Source of the DNA: Microvirga sp.
GTDB lineage: Bacteria > Pseudomonadota > Alphaproteobacteria > Rhizobiales > Beijerinckiaceae
Assembly: GCA_029266525.1 (NCBI GenBank)
Contig: JAQSWQ010000026.1
Span: 1 to 52,702, forward strand
Length of the DNA: 52,702 nucleotides
Direction: 5' to 3'
In this document: piece after piece, positions 18,988-26,790 of the stretch
How the letters are laid out: every line of letters begins with the position of its first letter
Numbering within the stretch: position 1 is the stretch's first letter
Notes under the pieces: generated by a model
The model's input: only the letters and a program-made list of their open reading frames with translations
What the model was told of the DNA's origin: nothing
Database searches by the model: none
Translations under genes and position numbers: made by a program

Positions 18988-19446
18988 TCAGAAGCTCATG
19001 AACATCCAGCCGAAGAGCATGAAGAACAGCCCGACCACGATGCCGATGAGCGCGGCGCAGCCGAAGCCGCCCTTGAAGGTCGCGGAGCGCGACGGATCGG
19101 CCGGGTCGTAATAGACCGGGATCTGCGCCCCTTCGGCGAAACCCGCCATGTTCGAGCGCCGGCCGCCGAACAAGCTGCGGGTCTCGCGGACCATGGCGAT
19201 GCCGCGCCCGGTGTAGCGGCGCCCGCCGACCTCGTACTCGTAGGTGATGGTCGGCTGCGCGGCGCTCCAGCCCTTGGTGGTCACCCGGAAGCCGCCGACC
19301 TCCTTGGTGGCGATCGGGGACTCCCGCACGATGCCGGCGGTTTCCTGCCAGCCGCCGCGCTTCATGCCGTCGACGATGGTCTTCACGCAGAAGATCACCA
19401 CCGCGATGCCGATCACGATGAACACCAGCCCGAAAACGCCCACCAC
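18988..19446 (-). CDS. DUF3592 membrane protein
   Basis: The 152-residue product has an N-terminal membrane helix (about 2-22), an external beta-rich domain with the DUF3592 pattern (ITYEYEVGGRRYTGRGI; IPVYYDPADPSRSATFKGGF) and a C-terminal membrane helix (about 128-150). Such proteins are small, widespread and without assigned function. It is transcribed toward the Kelch gene and has no obvious partner. Confidence 0.88.
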   Translation of the reverse strand: MVGVFGLVFIVIGIAVVIFCVKTIVDGMKRGGWQETAGIVRESPIATKEVGGFRVTTKGWSAAQPTITYEYEVGGRRYTGRGIAMVRETRSLFGGRRSNMAGFAEGAQIPVYYDPADPSRSATFKGGFGCAALIGIVVGLFFMLFGWMFMSF

Positions 19447-19501
19447 GCCCCCCGATTCTTGTCCTGGCCGCGCGGAACATAGCCGGCGGGTGACGCGGCG
19501 C

Positions 19502-19984
19502 TCAAGAGGCGCGGAGCCTGCGGGCGGGGCGGGCCGGCTCGAGCTGCTCTCCGCCTCTGACCGGCTGCGCCCTTATCCCGAACACCTCGTAGCGGTTCTG
19601 GCTGTCGGTCAGCGCGAACGCGACGTCCTCCTCGGTGAAATGCTCGATGTAGAGCATATGGGTGAGGAACAGGACCTGCCGCAGCGGCTCGCGGTCGGCG
19701 CGGAAGCCTGGCGGGCCCTCGCCCCCGCGGCAGCTCTTGGCGCGCCGGCAGCGGGCCTCGGGGCAATGCCGCCACGCGCCAGCCTCTCCGAGCACGTATT
19801 GCGCCAAGGGCATCCGGTGCGGCGGCAGGTCGAAGGGGTAGCTCGGCAGGATATAGTCGGGCAGGTCGGCAACGAGCTGGCGGAGCCCCTCGAGCTCCTC
19901 CGGCGTGAGGGCGGCAACCCGTTCCTCGGGCGTCATCCCGGCCCATTCCTCGCTCGTCGGCTGGCGGCCATGGACTTGCGGCAT
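19502..19984 (-). CDS. hypothetical protein with a three-cysteine motif
   Basis: The 160-residue product has a Glu/Leu-rich helical N-terminus and a central WRHCPEARCRRAKSCRGG (Cys74, Cys79, Cys85), then a helical segment LFLTHMLYIEHF. The Cys spacing suggests a metal or redox site, but I recognise no family. AGGAG lies 7 nt before ATG 19984; an in-frame TTG two codons earlier is possible. The 280 bp upstream is very GC-rich and leads into the structured region at 20.25-20.52 kb. Confidence 0.7.
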   Translation of the reverse strand: MPQVHGRQPTSEEWAGMTPEERVAALTPEELEGLRQLVADLPDYILPSYPFDLPPHRMPLAQYVLGEAGAWRHCPEARCRRAKSCRGGEGPPGFRADREPLRQVLFLTHMLYIEHFTEEDVAFALTDSQNRYEVFGIRAQPVRGGEQLEPARPARRLRAS

Positions 19985-20254
19985 CGGCAATCTCCTGAAG
20001 TGCAGACGTGCTCGATCGTTCTCGCGGCCCTTATCGGGTCCGAGTTATGGGGCCGGGCGGGTGCGCGGCCCTCGAATAGAGAGGGGAGCGCGGGGGCCGG
20101 GCGGTCCGCGGCGCGGCGGCCCGCGCGCGGAAGAGTACAGGGCAGGGACAGGGCCGCCGCAAGAGCGGAACCGGCCGCGGCACCCCGCGCCGCGGCGCCT
20201 TGGTCTTCGGCCTCGCGCTTCGGCTCGGATGAGCCTTAAGCGCTGTCGCGCGGA

Positions 20255-20524
20255 CCTCTCCCGGGACGAGTTTCGTTGCGGGAGGACGGGCGAGGCCGTC
20301 CGCAAGCCGGGTGGCGCGCCCTGGGACCGCGCCAGTGACCGGGAGCGGAGACCCTGAGATACCGGGGTCGTGACTCCCGGGCTCAGCGCCGCATCAACCC
20401 GGTGCTTCCGCCTTGCGGCCTAAGCCCCGGGCCACCCGGTGGCACGCCCCGTGTGTCGCACGAGACCGCCCCCGAAATGCCGCCCCACGACCAGACACCT
20501 CCGGAGGCGCCCCTCAGGGCGGGA
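20255..20524 (-). ncRNA. candidate structured RNA of unknown family
   Basis: Several perfect inverted repeats nest here: CTCCCG/CGGGAG (20258-20263 with 20279-20284), GGACGG/CCGTCC (20284-20289 with 20296-20301), a long-range 9-bp pair CCGGGTGGC/GCCACCCGG (20307-20315 with 20431-20439), and inside it CCGGGAG/CTCCCGG (20339-20345 with 20374-20380) enclosing GACCC/GGGTC across a symmetric 4x4 internal loop. CGCCC/GGGCG (20508-20521) lies at the promoter-proximal end. A good minus-strand promoter ends at 20531. I do not see the conserved cores of RNase P RNA, tmRNA, SRP RNA or a cobalamin riboswitch. Strand is inferred only from the promoter. Confidence 0.4.
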
Positions 20525-20530
20525 CGGCGG

Positions 20531-20559
20531 AGTAAAAGCACATACCGGGACATTGTCAA
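20531..20559 (-). promoter_or_regulatory. sigma70-like promoter
   Basis: On the minus strand TTGACA (20554-20559) is a perfect -35 hexamer, followed after 17 nt by TTTACT (20531-20536, 4 of 6 matches to TATAAT). Transcription would start near 20524 and run into the structured region and possibly on to the gene at 19984. The local AT-richness stands out from the surrounding GC-rich DNA. Confidence 0.45.
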
Positions 20560-20593
20560 GACAAAAAGCCTAGGGGAGAGGGCGGCTCCTCAT

Positions 20594-20697
20594 CTCCTCC
20601 TGCGTGATTACCAATGGCGGCGACAGCGCGATGGTGTCGCCGGCGATGCGCATCATCACGCCGAACTCGCGGAGCCGCGCTCCATCGCCTTGTAGGC
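20594..20697 (-). pseudogene. 3' fragment of a class III aminotransferase gene
   Basis: On the minus strand this fragment encodes MERG, then after a 1-nt frameshift EFGVMMRIAGDTIALSPP and LVITQEEM. It is closely similar to the C-terminus of the intact transaminase at 21346-22698; 49 consecutive bases (20610-20658) are identical to 21413-21461 in the same orientation. Differences elsewhere (for example VITQEE against VISQDE) show a diverged paralogue or old duplicate rather than a fresh copy. No start or catalytic region remains. Confidence 0.85.
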
Positions 20698-20763
20698 GCA
20701 CGCCGCGGATCCGAATTGGTCGCCGGTCGTCGATCCTGATCCTTGGAAGCCCGGCGGGTTGCG

Positions 20764-21006
20764 CTATGCGGCCGACAGCGCCACCGTGATCTCTCGTCCC
20801 TCGGCCTCGTCCGTCACCACGAGCTGACCGCCGTCGCTGCCGCGGAGTTGCTCGTTGGCGTTGAGCAGCTCGATCCCGGCGACAGTGCCGTCGGGCGCGA
20901 GGTCAATGTTGATCTCGTCGCTGATCCGCACCGTCTCCACCTCCGCCGGATGAGCGCGGAAGCGGATATAGGCCACATTGCGGCGGGGATCGTAGGAGAG
21001 GCGCAT
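20764..21006 (-). CDS. DUF2283 family protein, possible antitoxin partner
   Basis: The 80-residue product begins MRLSYDPRRNVAYIRF and contains VRISDEINIDLAPDGTVAGIELLNAN, the DUF2283 pattern (a small beta-rich protein, D...DGxxxGIEIL). AAGGGA lies 7 nt before ATG 21006. It starts 11 bases after the DUF4258 gene stop. DUF4258 and DUF2283 genes are often found in tandem and resemble toxin-antitoxin pairs in size and layout; activity has not been established here. Confidence 0.85.
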   Translation of the reverse strand: MRLSYDPRRNVAYIRFRAHPAEVETVRISDEINIDLAPDGTVAGIELLNANEQLRGSDGGQLVVTDEAEGREITVALSAA

Positions 21007-21017
21007 TGGGCGTCCCT

Positions 21018-21272
21018 TCAAAAGAATCTGGCGATCACCGTGATCACCACCCAGCGTCCGTCTTCCTCGACGGCGAAGACTTCGAGCTGCTTTGTAGCAT
21101 AACGCCGTCCGCGCCAAACGTCATCGAATGGGAAGTTCCGGCGAAAGCCGGTGCGGCCGAACTTCGCCGGGAACTGCTCGCCGCTGCGGACCGTGGCGAT
21201 GACCTCGTCCTCCGCTGCGCCGCGCTCCGCCATGCGCTCGCGCGCATGCGGCTCGATCGCCACATCCAGCAT
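21018..21272 (-). CDS. DUF4258 family protein, possible toxin partner
   Basis: The 84-residue product starts MLDVAIEPHARERMAERGA, with the family core HARERMAERG, VIATVRSGEQ, RRNFPFDDVWRGRRYATKQLEVFAVEE and the ending WVVITVIARFF. This resembles small RelE/BrnT-like nuclease toxins in size and in the beta-strand ending, but that is an analogy. A GTG at 21278 is an alternative start. It forms a two-gene unit with the DUF2283 gene, lying between the intact transaminase gene and a fragment of its paralogue. Confidence 0.82.
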   Translation of the reverse strand: MLDVAIEPHARERMAERGAAEDEVIATVRSGEQFPAKFGRTGFRRNFPFDDVWRGRRYATKQLEVFAVEEDGRWVVITVIARFF

Positions 21273-21345
21273 GGCCACGGCTCAACCCCCCACCCCAGCG
21301 GCTCTCGCCGACGCGGCTCCCGCGCGGCGCGGGAGAAGTGGCAAG

Positions 21346-22698
21346 CTATCCTATCGCCCGCAGCACCTTGCCCATCTTCTCCACCAATTCCCCGATCTCG
21401 TCCTGCGAGATCACCAATGGCGGCGACAGCGCGATGGTGTCGCCGGCGATGCGCATCATCAGGCCGAACTCGTTGAAGCCGCGCTCCATCGCCTCGTAGG
21501 CGCGGGCGCCGACCGCGCCCGGCTTCGAGGCGAGCTCGATCGCGGCAACGAGGCCGATGGTGCGGATGTCGATGACGTTCGGCGCGCCCTTCAAGGTGAA
21601 GATCGCGTCGGCCCAAGCGCCCTCCAGTTCGCGGGCGCGCTCGAACAGGCGCTCGTCGCGGTAGAGGTCCTGCGCCGCCAAGCCCGCCGCGCAGGCGAGC
21701 GGATGGGCCGAATAGGTGTAGCCGTGGAAGAGCTCGATGCCCCATTCAGGGCCCTTCATGAAGGCGTCGTGGATGCCCTTGCGCACGATCACCCCGCCCA
21801 TCGGCACGGCGCCGGAGTTCACGCCCTTGGCGAAGGTGATCATGTCGGGCACGACGCCGTAGCGCTCGGCGGCGAAGGGGAAGCCGAGGCGGCCGAAGCC
21901 GGTGATGACCTCGTCGAAGATCAGGAGGATGCCGTGCCGGTCGCAGATCTGGCGCAAGCGCTGGAGATAGCCCTTCGGCGGCGGCAAGACGCCGGTCGAG
22001 CCCGACATCGGCTCGACGATCACCGCCGCGATGGTCGAAGCATCGTGCAGCGCGATGATCGGCTCAAGCGCGTCGGCCAAGTGCCCGCCCCATTCGGGCT
22101 CGCCGCGCGAATAGGCCTGCTCGGCGCGGTTATAGGTGTGCGGCAGGTGGTCGACGCCGGCGAGCGCGTTGCCGAAGAACTTCCGGTTGTTGACGATGCC
22201 GCCGACCGAGATGCCGCCGAAGCCGACCCCGTGATAGCCGCGCTCGCGGCCGATCAGCCGCGTGCGGCCCCCCTGGCCCGAGATGTTCCAATAGGCGAGC
22301 GCGATCTTGAGCGCGGTGTCGACCGCCTCGGAGCCCGAATTGGTGAAGAAGACGTGGTCGAGGTCGCCCGGCGCGAGCGCCGCGACGCGCGAGGCGAGCG
22401 CGAAGGCCTTGGGGTGCCCGAACTGGAAGGCCGGGGCGAAATCGAGCTCGGCGGCCTGCGCCTGGATCGCGGCGACGACCTCGTCGCGGTTGTGGCCGGC
22501 GTTGCAGCACCACAACCCCGCTGCGCCGTCGAGCACCGCCCGGCCGTCCGGCGTGTAGTAGTACATGCCCTTCGCCCCGGCGATCAGGCGCGGGCGCGCC
22601 TTGAAGGCGCGATTGGCCGTGAAGGGCAGCCACCAGGCGGCGAGGTCGTTCGGGACCTGCGAGTCGTTGGCGGGGCGGAGATTGGCGGCGCTGGACAT
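21346..22698 (-). CDS. omega-amino acid--pyruvate transaminase (class III)
   Basis: This PLP enzyme moves an amino group from an omega-amino acid such as beta-alanine to pyruvate. The 450-residue product has the class III features: GLWCCNAGHN near 61-70, FTNSGSEAVDTALKIA, ERGYHGVGFGG, FDEVITGFGR with Asp262, and the PLP lysine Lys291 in ITFAKGVNSGAVPMGG. Overall it looks like the beta-alanine-pyruvate transaminase group; the exact amino donor is not certain. ATG 22698 has GGAAG 7 nt upstream. It is divergent from the TPR gene. A fragment of a paralogue lies 650 bp downstream. Confidence 0.9.
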   Translation of the reverse strand: MSSAANLRPANDSQVPNDLAAWWLPFTANRAFKARPRLIAGAKGMYYYTPDGRAVLDGAAGLWCCNAGHNRDEVVAAIQAQAAELDFAPAFQFGHPKAFALASRVAALAPGDLDHVFFTNSGSEAVDTALKIALAYWNISGQGGRTRLIGRERGYHGVGFGGISVGGIVNNRKFFGNALAGVDHLPHTYNRAEQAYSRGEPEWGGHLADALEPIIALHDASTIAAVIVEPMSGSTGVLPPPKGYLQRLRQICDRHGILLIFDEVITGFGRLGFPFAAERYGVVPDMITFAKGVNSGAVPMGGVIVRKGIHDAFMKGPEWGIELFHGYTYSAHPLACAAGLAAQDLYRDERLFERARELEGAWADAIFTLKGAPNVIDIRTIGLVAAIELASKPGAVGARAYEAMERGFNEFGLMMRIAGDTIALSPPLVISQDEIGELVEKMGKVLRAIG

Positions 22699-22857
22699 CG
22701 GGTCACTTCCGGGCTGCGGGGCGGGGCGGGGTGAAAGCACCTTTAGCAGCGCGTTGGCCGCGGATCAAAAGGACGCAGCCGGTTGAGGGCGCGTTGCGCT
22801 CCGGCTAAGATTGCCCATCTGCGGTTCTTTGCGGCGCAGTTTCGCTTCAGGACAATC

Positions 22858-24630
22858 ATGGCCAATGGTCGTCGCCTGCGGACGACGTCTCGCCCTTACG
22901 CTCCCGAAGACGCCGAGGCCCTGAAGAGCGCGCTCGCGCGCGTCGTCGCGAGCGAGCCCTTCCGCAACGCGCCGCGGCTGATCGCGTTTCTCACTTTCGT
23001 CGTCCAGAAGACCATCGCCGGCGAGGCCGCGGGGCTCAAGGGCTACACCATCGCGACGCAGGCGCTCGGCCGCCCGGACGACATCGACCCGCAGGCCGAC
23101 CCGATCGTGCGGGTCGAGGCGGGGCGCCTCCGCCGGGCGCTGCAAAGCTATTACGAGGGCGAGGGCGCATCCGATCCGCTGCGCATCGTCGTGCCGGTCG
23201 GCGGCTACGTCCCGCTCCTGGAGGAGTGGGAGCCGCTCGAGCCGTCCCGCGATCGCTCGCGCGACGAGCCCGAGCCGGAGGGCGGATCGACGTCTGCGCG
23301 GGCGACGCGGCTCGGCACGCCCCGGCTCGGGCGGCGCGCCTCGGTGGCTGTCGCCACGGCGGCGCTGGTCCTCGCGCTCGGGGCGGCGTTCGTGCTGCTC
23401 TTCGAGAGCGAACCCTCGCCGGCTTCGCCCGGGCTCGCGCAGCTCGACCGCGAGGACGGCCGCCCGGTGGTGATCGTGCAGCCGCTGCAGATCGTCGGCT
23501 CGCCGCCCGACCTGTTCTCGCCCGCGCTGATGCGTTCGGTCGTGGCCGACGCGCTCGCCAAGTTCGACGGCTTGATCGTCGCGGATCGCGAGGAGGAGGC
23601 GCCCGCGCCGAGCTATCCCCATTACGAGCTGCGCCTTCGGGCGAGCCGCGACGGCGAGGGCGCGCATGTCAGCGCGCGCCTCACGCATCGCCCGAGCGGC
23701 GAAGTCTTGTGGACGCGCGAGCTCGACAGCGGCGATGTCGGCCAGGGGCCGGGCCCGCGCGAGCGCGAGCTCGCCGGCGCGATCGCCGTCACGGTCGGCC
23801 AGCCCTTCGGCGTGATCTTCAGCGATCTGCGCGCGCGGGCGCAGGAGGGCAGCGGGGCGCATTGCCTGGTGGCCGCGCACGACAGCCGCTTCGGCATCGA
23901 CCCGAGCGACCACGCCCGGGCGCGCGACTGCCTCGAGGCCGTGGTCGCGGCCCGCCCGACCTACCACCTCGGCTACGCGCTCCTGACCAACTCCTATCTC
24001 CTCGAGCACCGGATCGGCCTCAACCCGCGGCCCGATCCGCTCGATCGTGCGCTGCGCGCCGCCCAGAAGGCGGTCGAGCTCGCCCCGCAGAGCGCGCGCG
24101 CCCACTACGCCATGATGAGCGCGCTGTTTGCGCGCAACGAGACCGAGGCGGCGCTGCGCGAAGGCCAGCTCGCCGTCGAGCTCAACCCCTACAACACCGA
24201 CATCGCGGCGGAGCTCGGCGCCCGCTACGTCCAGCTCGGGCGCTACGCGGAAGGGCTCGCCCATCTCGACCGGGCGATCGCGGCCAATCCCGGCCGGCCG
24301 CCCTGGTACGATTTCTACAAGTTCGTCGCGGCCTATATGGAAGGCGACCTTGCGACGGCGCGCACCATCGCCGCGAGCCTCGTCGGCGAGCGCTCTTTCT
24401 TGGGCGCCTTCGCGCGCGCCCTCGTCGCCTATCGCGACGGCGAAATCGACCGGGCGAGGCAGTTCCTGCAGGAGGCGCAGTCGGCCGCGCCGCAGCTCAT
24501 TGCCGAGCCTCGCCGCGCCCTGGAGCGCGCGGGCTTCTGCCCGTCGATCACCGCGCGCTTCGTCGCCGATCTCCACCACGCCGGGCTTGCCTCGGCGATG
24601 CCGGACGGGCCGGCCACAAGCGCCAAATAG
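22858..24630 (+). CDS. membrane TPR protein with an adenylate-cyclase-associated N-terminal domain
   Basis: The 590-residue product opens with a conserved cytosolic domain: ASEPFRNAPRLIAFLTFVVQ, LKGYTIATQALGRP, DPIVRVEAGRLRRALQSYYE and VPVGGYVPLLEEWEP (about 35-125). It is common in large TPR proteins of Rhizobiales, often annotated as adenylate-cyclase-related, although no cyclase catalytic domain is present here. One membrane helix follows at about 161-183, then a periplasmic region with TPR-like helices (KAVELAPQSARAHYAMM, AVELNPYNTDIAAELG; about 390-560). A signalling or envelope role is likely, but the function is unknown. ATG 22858 is preferred over an upstream start at 22783 because the homology begins after it. 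Confidence 0.75.
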   Translation: MANGRRLRTTSRPYAPEDAEALKSALARVVASEPFRNAPRLIAFLTFVVQKTIAGEAAGLKGYTIATQALGRPDDIDPQADPIVRVEAGRLRRALQSYYEGEGASDPLRIVVPVGGYVPLLEEWEPLEPSRDRSRDEPEPEGGSTSARATRLGTPRLGRRASVAVATAALVLALGAAFVLLFESEPSPASPGLAQLDREDGRPVVIVQPLQIVGSPPDLFSPALMRSVVADALAKFDGLIVADREEEAPAPSYPHYELRLRASRDGEGAHVSARLTHRPSGEVLWTRELDSGDVGQGPGPRERELAGAIAVTVGQPFGVIFSDLRARAQEGSGAHCLVAAHDSRFGIDPSDHARARDCLEAVVAARPTYHLGYALLTNSYLLEHRIGLNPRPDPLDRALRAAQKAVELAPQSARAHYAMMSALFARNETEAALREGQLAVELNPYNTDIAAELGARYVQLGRYAEGLAHLDRAIAANPGRPPWYDFYKFVAAYMEGDLATARTIAASLVGERSFLGAFARALVAYRDGEIDRARQFLQEAQSAAPQLIAEPRRALERAGFCPSITARFVADLHHAGLASAMPDGPATSAK

Positions 24631-24633
24631 GCC

Positions 24634-24855
24634 TTAAAGCGTCATCCCCTTCGCCTCGTAGCCCGCCTTGTTCAGGGCCTCGGCGACCTCGAGGCTCTGG
24701 GCGCAGGTCTGGACCGTGATGCGGGCGTGCTCGAGATCGACCGCCACCTCGGCGGTAGGGTCGAGCCGCCGGATTGCCTTCGTCACCGCGTCGACGCAGC
24801 CGTCGCCGGTCATGCCGTCAACCTGCATGATCAATTCCTTGCGCTCTTCCTTCAC
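24634..24855 (-). CDS. HMA-domain protein lacking the first metal-binding cysteine
   Basis: The 73-residue product has the betaalphabetabetaalphabeta size of CopZ-like chaperones. The metal loop normally reads GMTCxxC; here it is GMTGDGC (14-20), so Cys17 is replaced by Gly and only Cys20 remains. One other Cys (VQTCAQ) is present. It therefore may not bind copper in the usual way, or it binds differently. It ends 3 bases from the convergent TPR gene and starts 3 bases after the Rid gene stop, so it is co-transcribed with that gene. Confidence 0.85.
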   Translation of the reverse strand: MKEERKELIMQVDGMTGDGCVDAVTKAIRRLDPTAEVAVDLEHARITVQTCAQSLEVAEALNKAGYEAKGMTL

Positions 24856-24858
24856 GGC

Positions 24859-25245
24859 CTACTCCTTCACGGCCTCGCCCTCGATCTCAATCAGGAAGTC
24901 CGGTCGGGCGAGCCCGGCGACCTGGAGGTAGGTCGAGGCGGGCGCGGCTCCTTGGAGCTTGCGCTCGCGCACCGCGCGCGAGGCCATGAGGACGTCGGGC
25001 GCGGTGACGAAGATCGTGGTCTTCACGAGATCGGGGAGGTCCATGCCGGCGTCGCGCAGGACGGCGACGAGGTTGTCCCAGGCGGCCTCGGCCTGCGCCT
25101 CGAAGCCTTCGGCGAGCGTGCCGTCCGGCCGGGTGCCGACCTGCCCCGAGATGACGAGGCGGCGGGCGCCGGCGCCGTGCTCGACGCCGTGGCTGTAGCG
25201 GGCCGCCGGGGCGGCGACCGTGGACGGGTTGAAGAAGCGGGGCAT
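24859..25245 (-). CDS. Rid (YjgF/YER057c/UK114) family protein
   Basis: The 128-residue product starts MPRFFNPSTVAAPAARYSHG and has VISGQVGTRPDG, EAQAEAAWDNLVAVLRDAGM and the ending RPDFLIEIEGEAV, all typical of the family. RidA enzymes deaminate reactive enamine/imine intermediates from PLP enzymes using an Arg in a PARS-like segment; here the matching segment reads APASTY, with no Arg. It may belong to a non-deaminase Rid subgroup. It leads a two-gene unit with the HMA protein. Confidence 0.9.
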   Translation of the reverse strand: MPRFFNPSTVAAPAARYSHGVEHGAGARRLVISGQVGTRPDGTLAEGFEAQAEAAWDNLVAVLRDAGMDLPDLVKTTIFVTAPDVLMASRAVRERKLQGAAPASTYLQVAGLARPDFLIEIEGEAVKE

Positions 25246-25412
25246 GGCAGGCCTTTCGGGGGCGGGGAGCGCAGCTCGGCGGCCGAAGGGTAGCGAAGGC
25301 CAACTCGGCGTCAAATCCCCGCGGCGCAGCAAGCGGGGGCGTGCAAAGGAGGGCGCGGTTGACTTGGAGGGGGCTCCCCCGTACCGGCGGTCGCCTCACG
25401 CCGGCGGGGCCG

Positions 25413-26294
25413 ATGAAATCCCACGAACCGATCCATTTCGCCGCCGGACTCGAGGAGGTCGCGACGCGCTACGACGTCATCCTCTGCGACGTGTGGGGCG
25501 TCATCCATAACGGCATCGAGGCCTCGCAGCCGGCCTACCAGGCGCTGATGCGCTTCCGCGAAGCCGGCGGCTGCGTGATCCTGATCACCAACGCGCCGCG
25601 GCCGAACAGCGCCGTCGTCGGCCAGCTCGACCGGCTCGCCGTGCCGCGCTCCGCCTATGACGCCGTGATCACCTCGGGCGACCTCACGCGCCGGATCATC
25701 GCCGAGCGCAAGGGCGAGGCCGTGCTGCATATCGGACCGGAGCGGGACAAGCCGATCTTCGCCGGGCTCGAGGTCCGCTTCGCGGGCGTGGACGAGGCCG
25801 GCTACGTCGTCTGCTCGGGCCTCTACGACGACACGCGCGAGACCGCCAAGGACTACGCCCCGACCCTCGAGCGCCTGCGCGCGCGGCGGCTGTGGATGCT
25901 CTGCGCCAACCCCGACCTCGTGGTCGAGCGCGGGAACCAGTTGATCCCCTGCGCCGGCTCGATCGCCCAGGCCTATGAGGAGCTCGGCGGCGAGGTCTTC
26001 TACGCCGGCAAGCCGCACCGGCCGATCTACGAGGCGGCGCTCGCGGCTGCCGCGAAGCTCGCCGGCCGCGAGCGCATCGAGCCTTCGCGCGTGTTGGCGC
26101 TCGGCGACGCGATCCGCACCGACATCGCCGGGGCCGCGAAGTTCGGGCTCCCGTCGCTCCTCGTCGCGCGCGGCATCCACGCCTGCGAACTCAAGCTGCA
26201 CGAGAACGAGCTCGCGTCGGGCCATGTGCAGGATTGGCTCGGGCGCCAGAGCGCGCGCCCCGACATCGTGATGGACCGCCTCGTCTGGTCCTGA
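25413..26294 (+). CDS. HAD superfamily class IIA phosphatase
   Basis: The 293-residue product contains HAD motif I as ILCDVWGVIHNG (a DxWGV variant usual in this subfamily), motif II ITNAPRPN (with Asn), a class IIA cap in the middle, the segment AGKPHRPIYEAAL with the motif III Lys, and motif IV LALGDAIRTDIAGA. This looks like the NagD/pyridoxal-phosphatase-like subgroup common in Rhizobiales. The substrate is probably a small phosphate ester; it is not known. ATG 25413 starts the conserved region; the frame is open upstream. Confidence 0.9.
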   Translation: MKSHEPIHFAAGLEEVATRYDVILCDVWGVIHNGIEASQPAYQALMRFREAGGCVILITNAPRPNSAVVGQLDRLAVPRSAYDAVITSGDLTRRIIAERKGEAVLHIGPERDKPIFAGLEVRFAGVDEAGYVVCSGLYDDTRETAKDYAPTLERLRARRLWMLCANPDLVVERGNQLIPCAGSIAQAYEELGGEVFYAGKPHRPIYEAALAAAAKLAGRERIEPSRVLALGDAIRTDIAGAAKFGLPSLLVARGIHACELKLHENELASGHVQDWLGRQSARPDIVMDRLVWS

Positions 26295-26319
26295 GGCGGT
26301 CGCATCGAGGCGGTGAGTC

Positions 26320-26703
26320 TCAGACCCCGCAGACGCCTTCGATCTTGGTCTTGAGGGTCTGGGCGTTGAAAGGCTTGACGATGTAGTTGCTCACGCCCGC
26401 CTTCTTCGCGGCGATGACGTTCTCGGTTTTCGATTCCGCCGTGACCATGATGAAGGGGGTCGAGCGCAGGCTCTCGTCGGCGCGCAGGTGGCGCAGGAGC
26501 TCGTAGCCGGTCATCGGCTCCATGTTCCAATCGGAGATGACGAGGCCGTATTTCTTCTGCTTGAGCTTGGCGAGCGCGGCGGAGCCGTCGGAGGCGTCGT
26601 CGACGTCCTCGAAGCCGAGCTGCTTCAGGAGGTTGCGGATGATGCGCACCATCGTCTGGTAGTCGTCGACGACGAGGATCGGCATCGATGGATCGAGGGC
26701 CAT
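26320..26703 (-). CDS. CheY-like single-domain response regulator
   Basis: The 127-residue receiver domain has the acidic pair Asp13/Asp14 (VVDDYQTM), phosphoacceptor Asp58 (VISDWNMEPM), Thr88 (MVTAES) and Lys110 (VKPF). Sequence features such as DYQTMVRIIRNLLKQLGF and DWNMEPMTGYELL are typical of CheY and of close single-domain regulators in alphaproteobacteria. No histidine kinase or chemotaxis genes are next to it, so it is an orphan in this window and its partner is unknown. It is divergent from the 32-residue ORF and ribF. Confidence 0.92.
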   Translation of the reverse strand: MALDPSMPILVVDDYQTMVRIIRNLLKQLGFEDVDDASDGSAALAKLKQKKYGLVISDWNMEPMTGYELLRHLRADESLRSTPFIMVTAESKTENVIAAKKAGVSNYIVKPFNAQTLKTKIEGVCGV

Positions 26704-26790
26704 ACCCCACCTCCGGCGCGGGAGCCGTTTGCCCCAGCCCCGGGCAAGCTATCCGCCCGGCGTTGCAAAGCGGTTAACCCGCCCTCGCGG

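Larger units (their letters stand above)
19985..20763. other. 779-bp region without an intact gene
   Basis: This is the longest gene-free stretch. It contains extremely GC-rich sequence (19985-20250), a set of nested hairpins (20258-20521), a sigma70-like promoter pointing left (20531-20559) and the fragment of an aminotransferase gene (20594-20697). The short forward frames here have compositions (Arg, Pro, Gly) typical of chance frames in GC-rich DNA. Confidence 0.6.

Noticed and set aside
16526-19480. 984-codon minus-strand frame across the cyclase and Kelch genes
   Set aside because: It is antisense to two clear exported proteins and its product has the Asp/Arg/Val bias typical of reverse-frame shadows in GC-rich DNA.
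20281-20460. Cobalamin riboswitch, RNase P RNA, tmRNA or SRP RNA
   Set aside because: The conserved core motifs of these RNAs are absent although some short GC-rich strings look similar.
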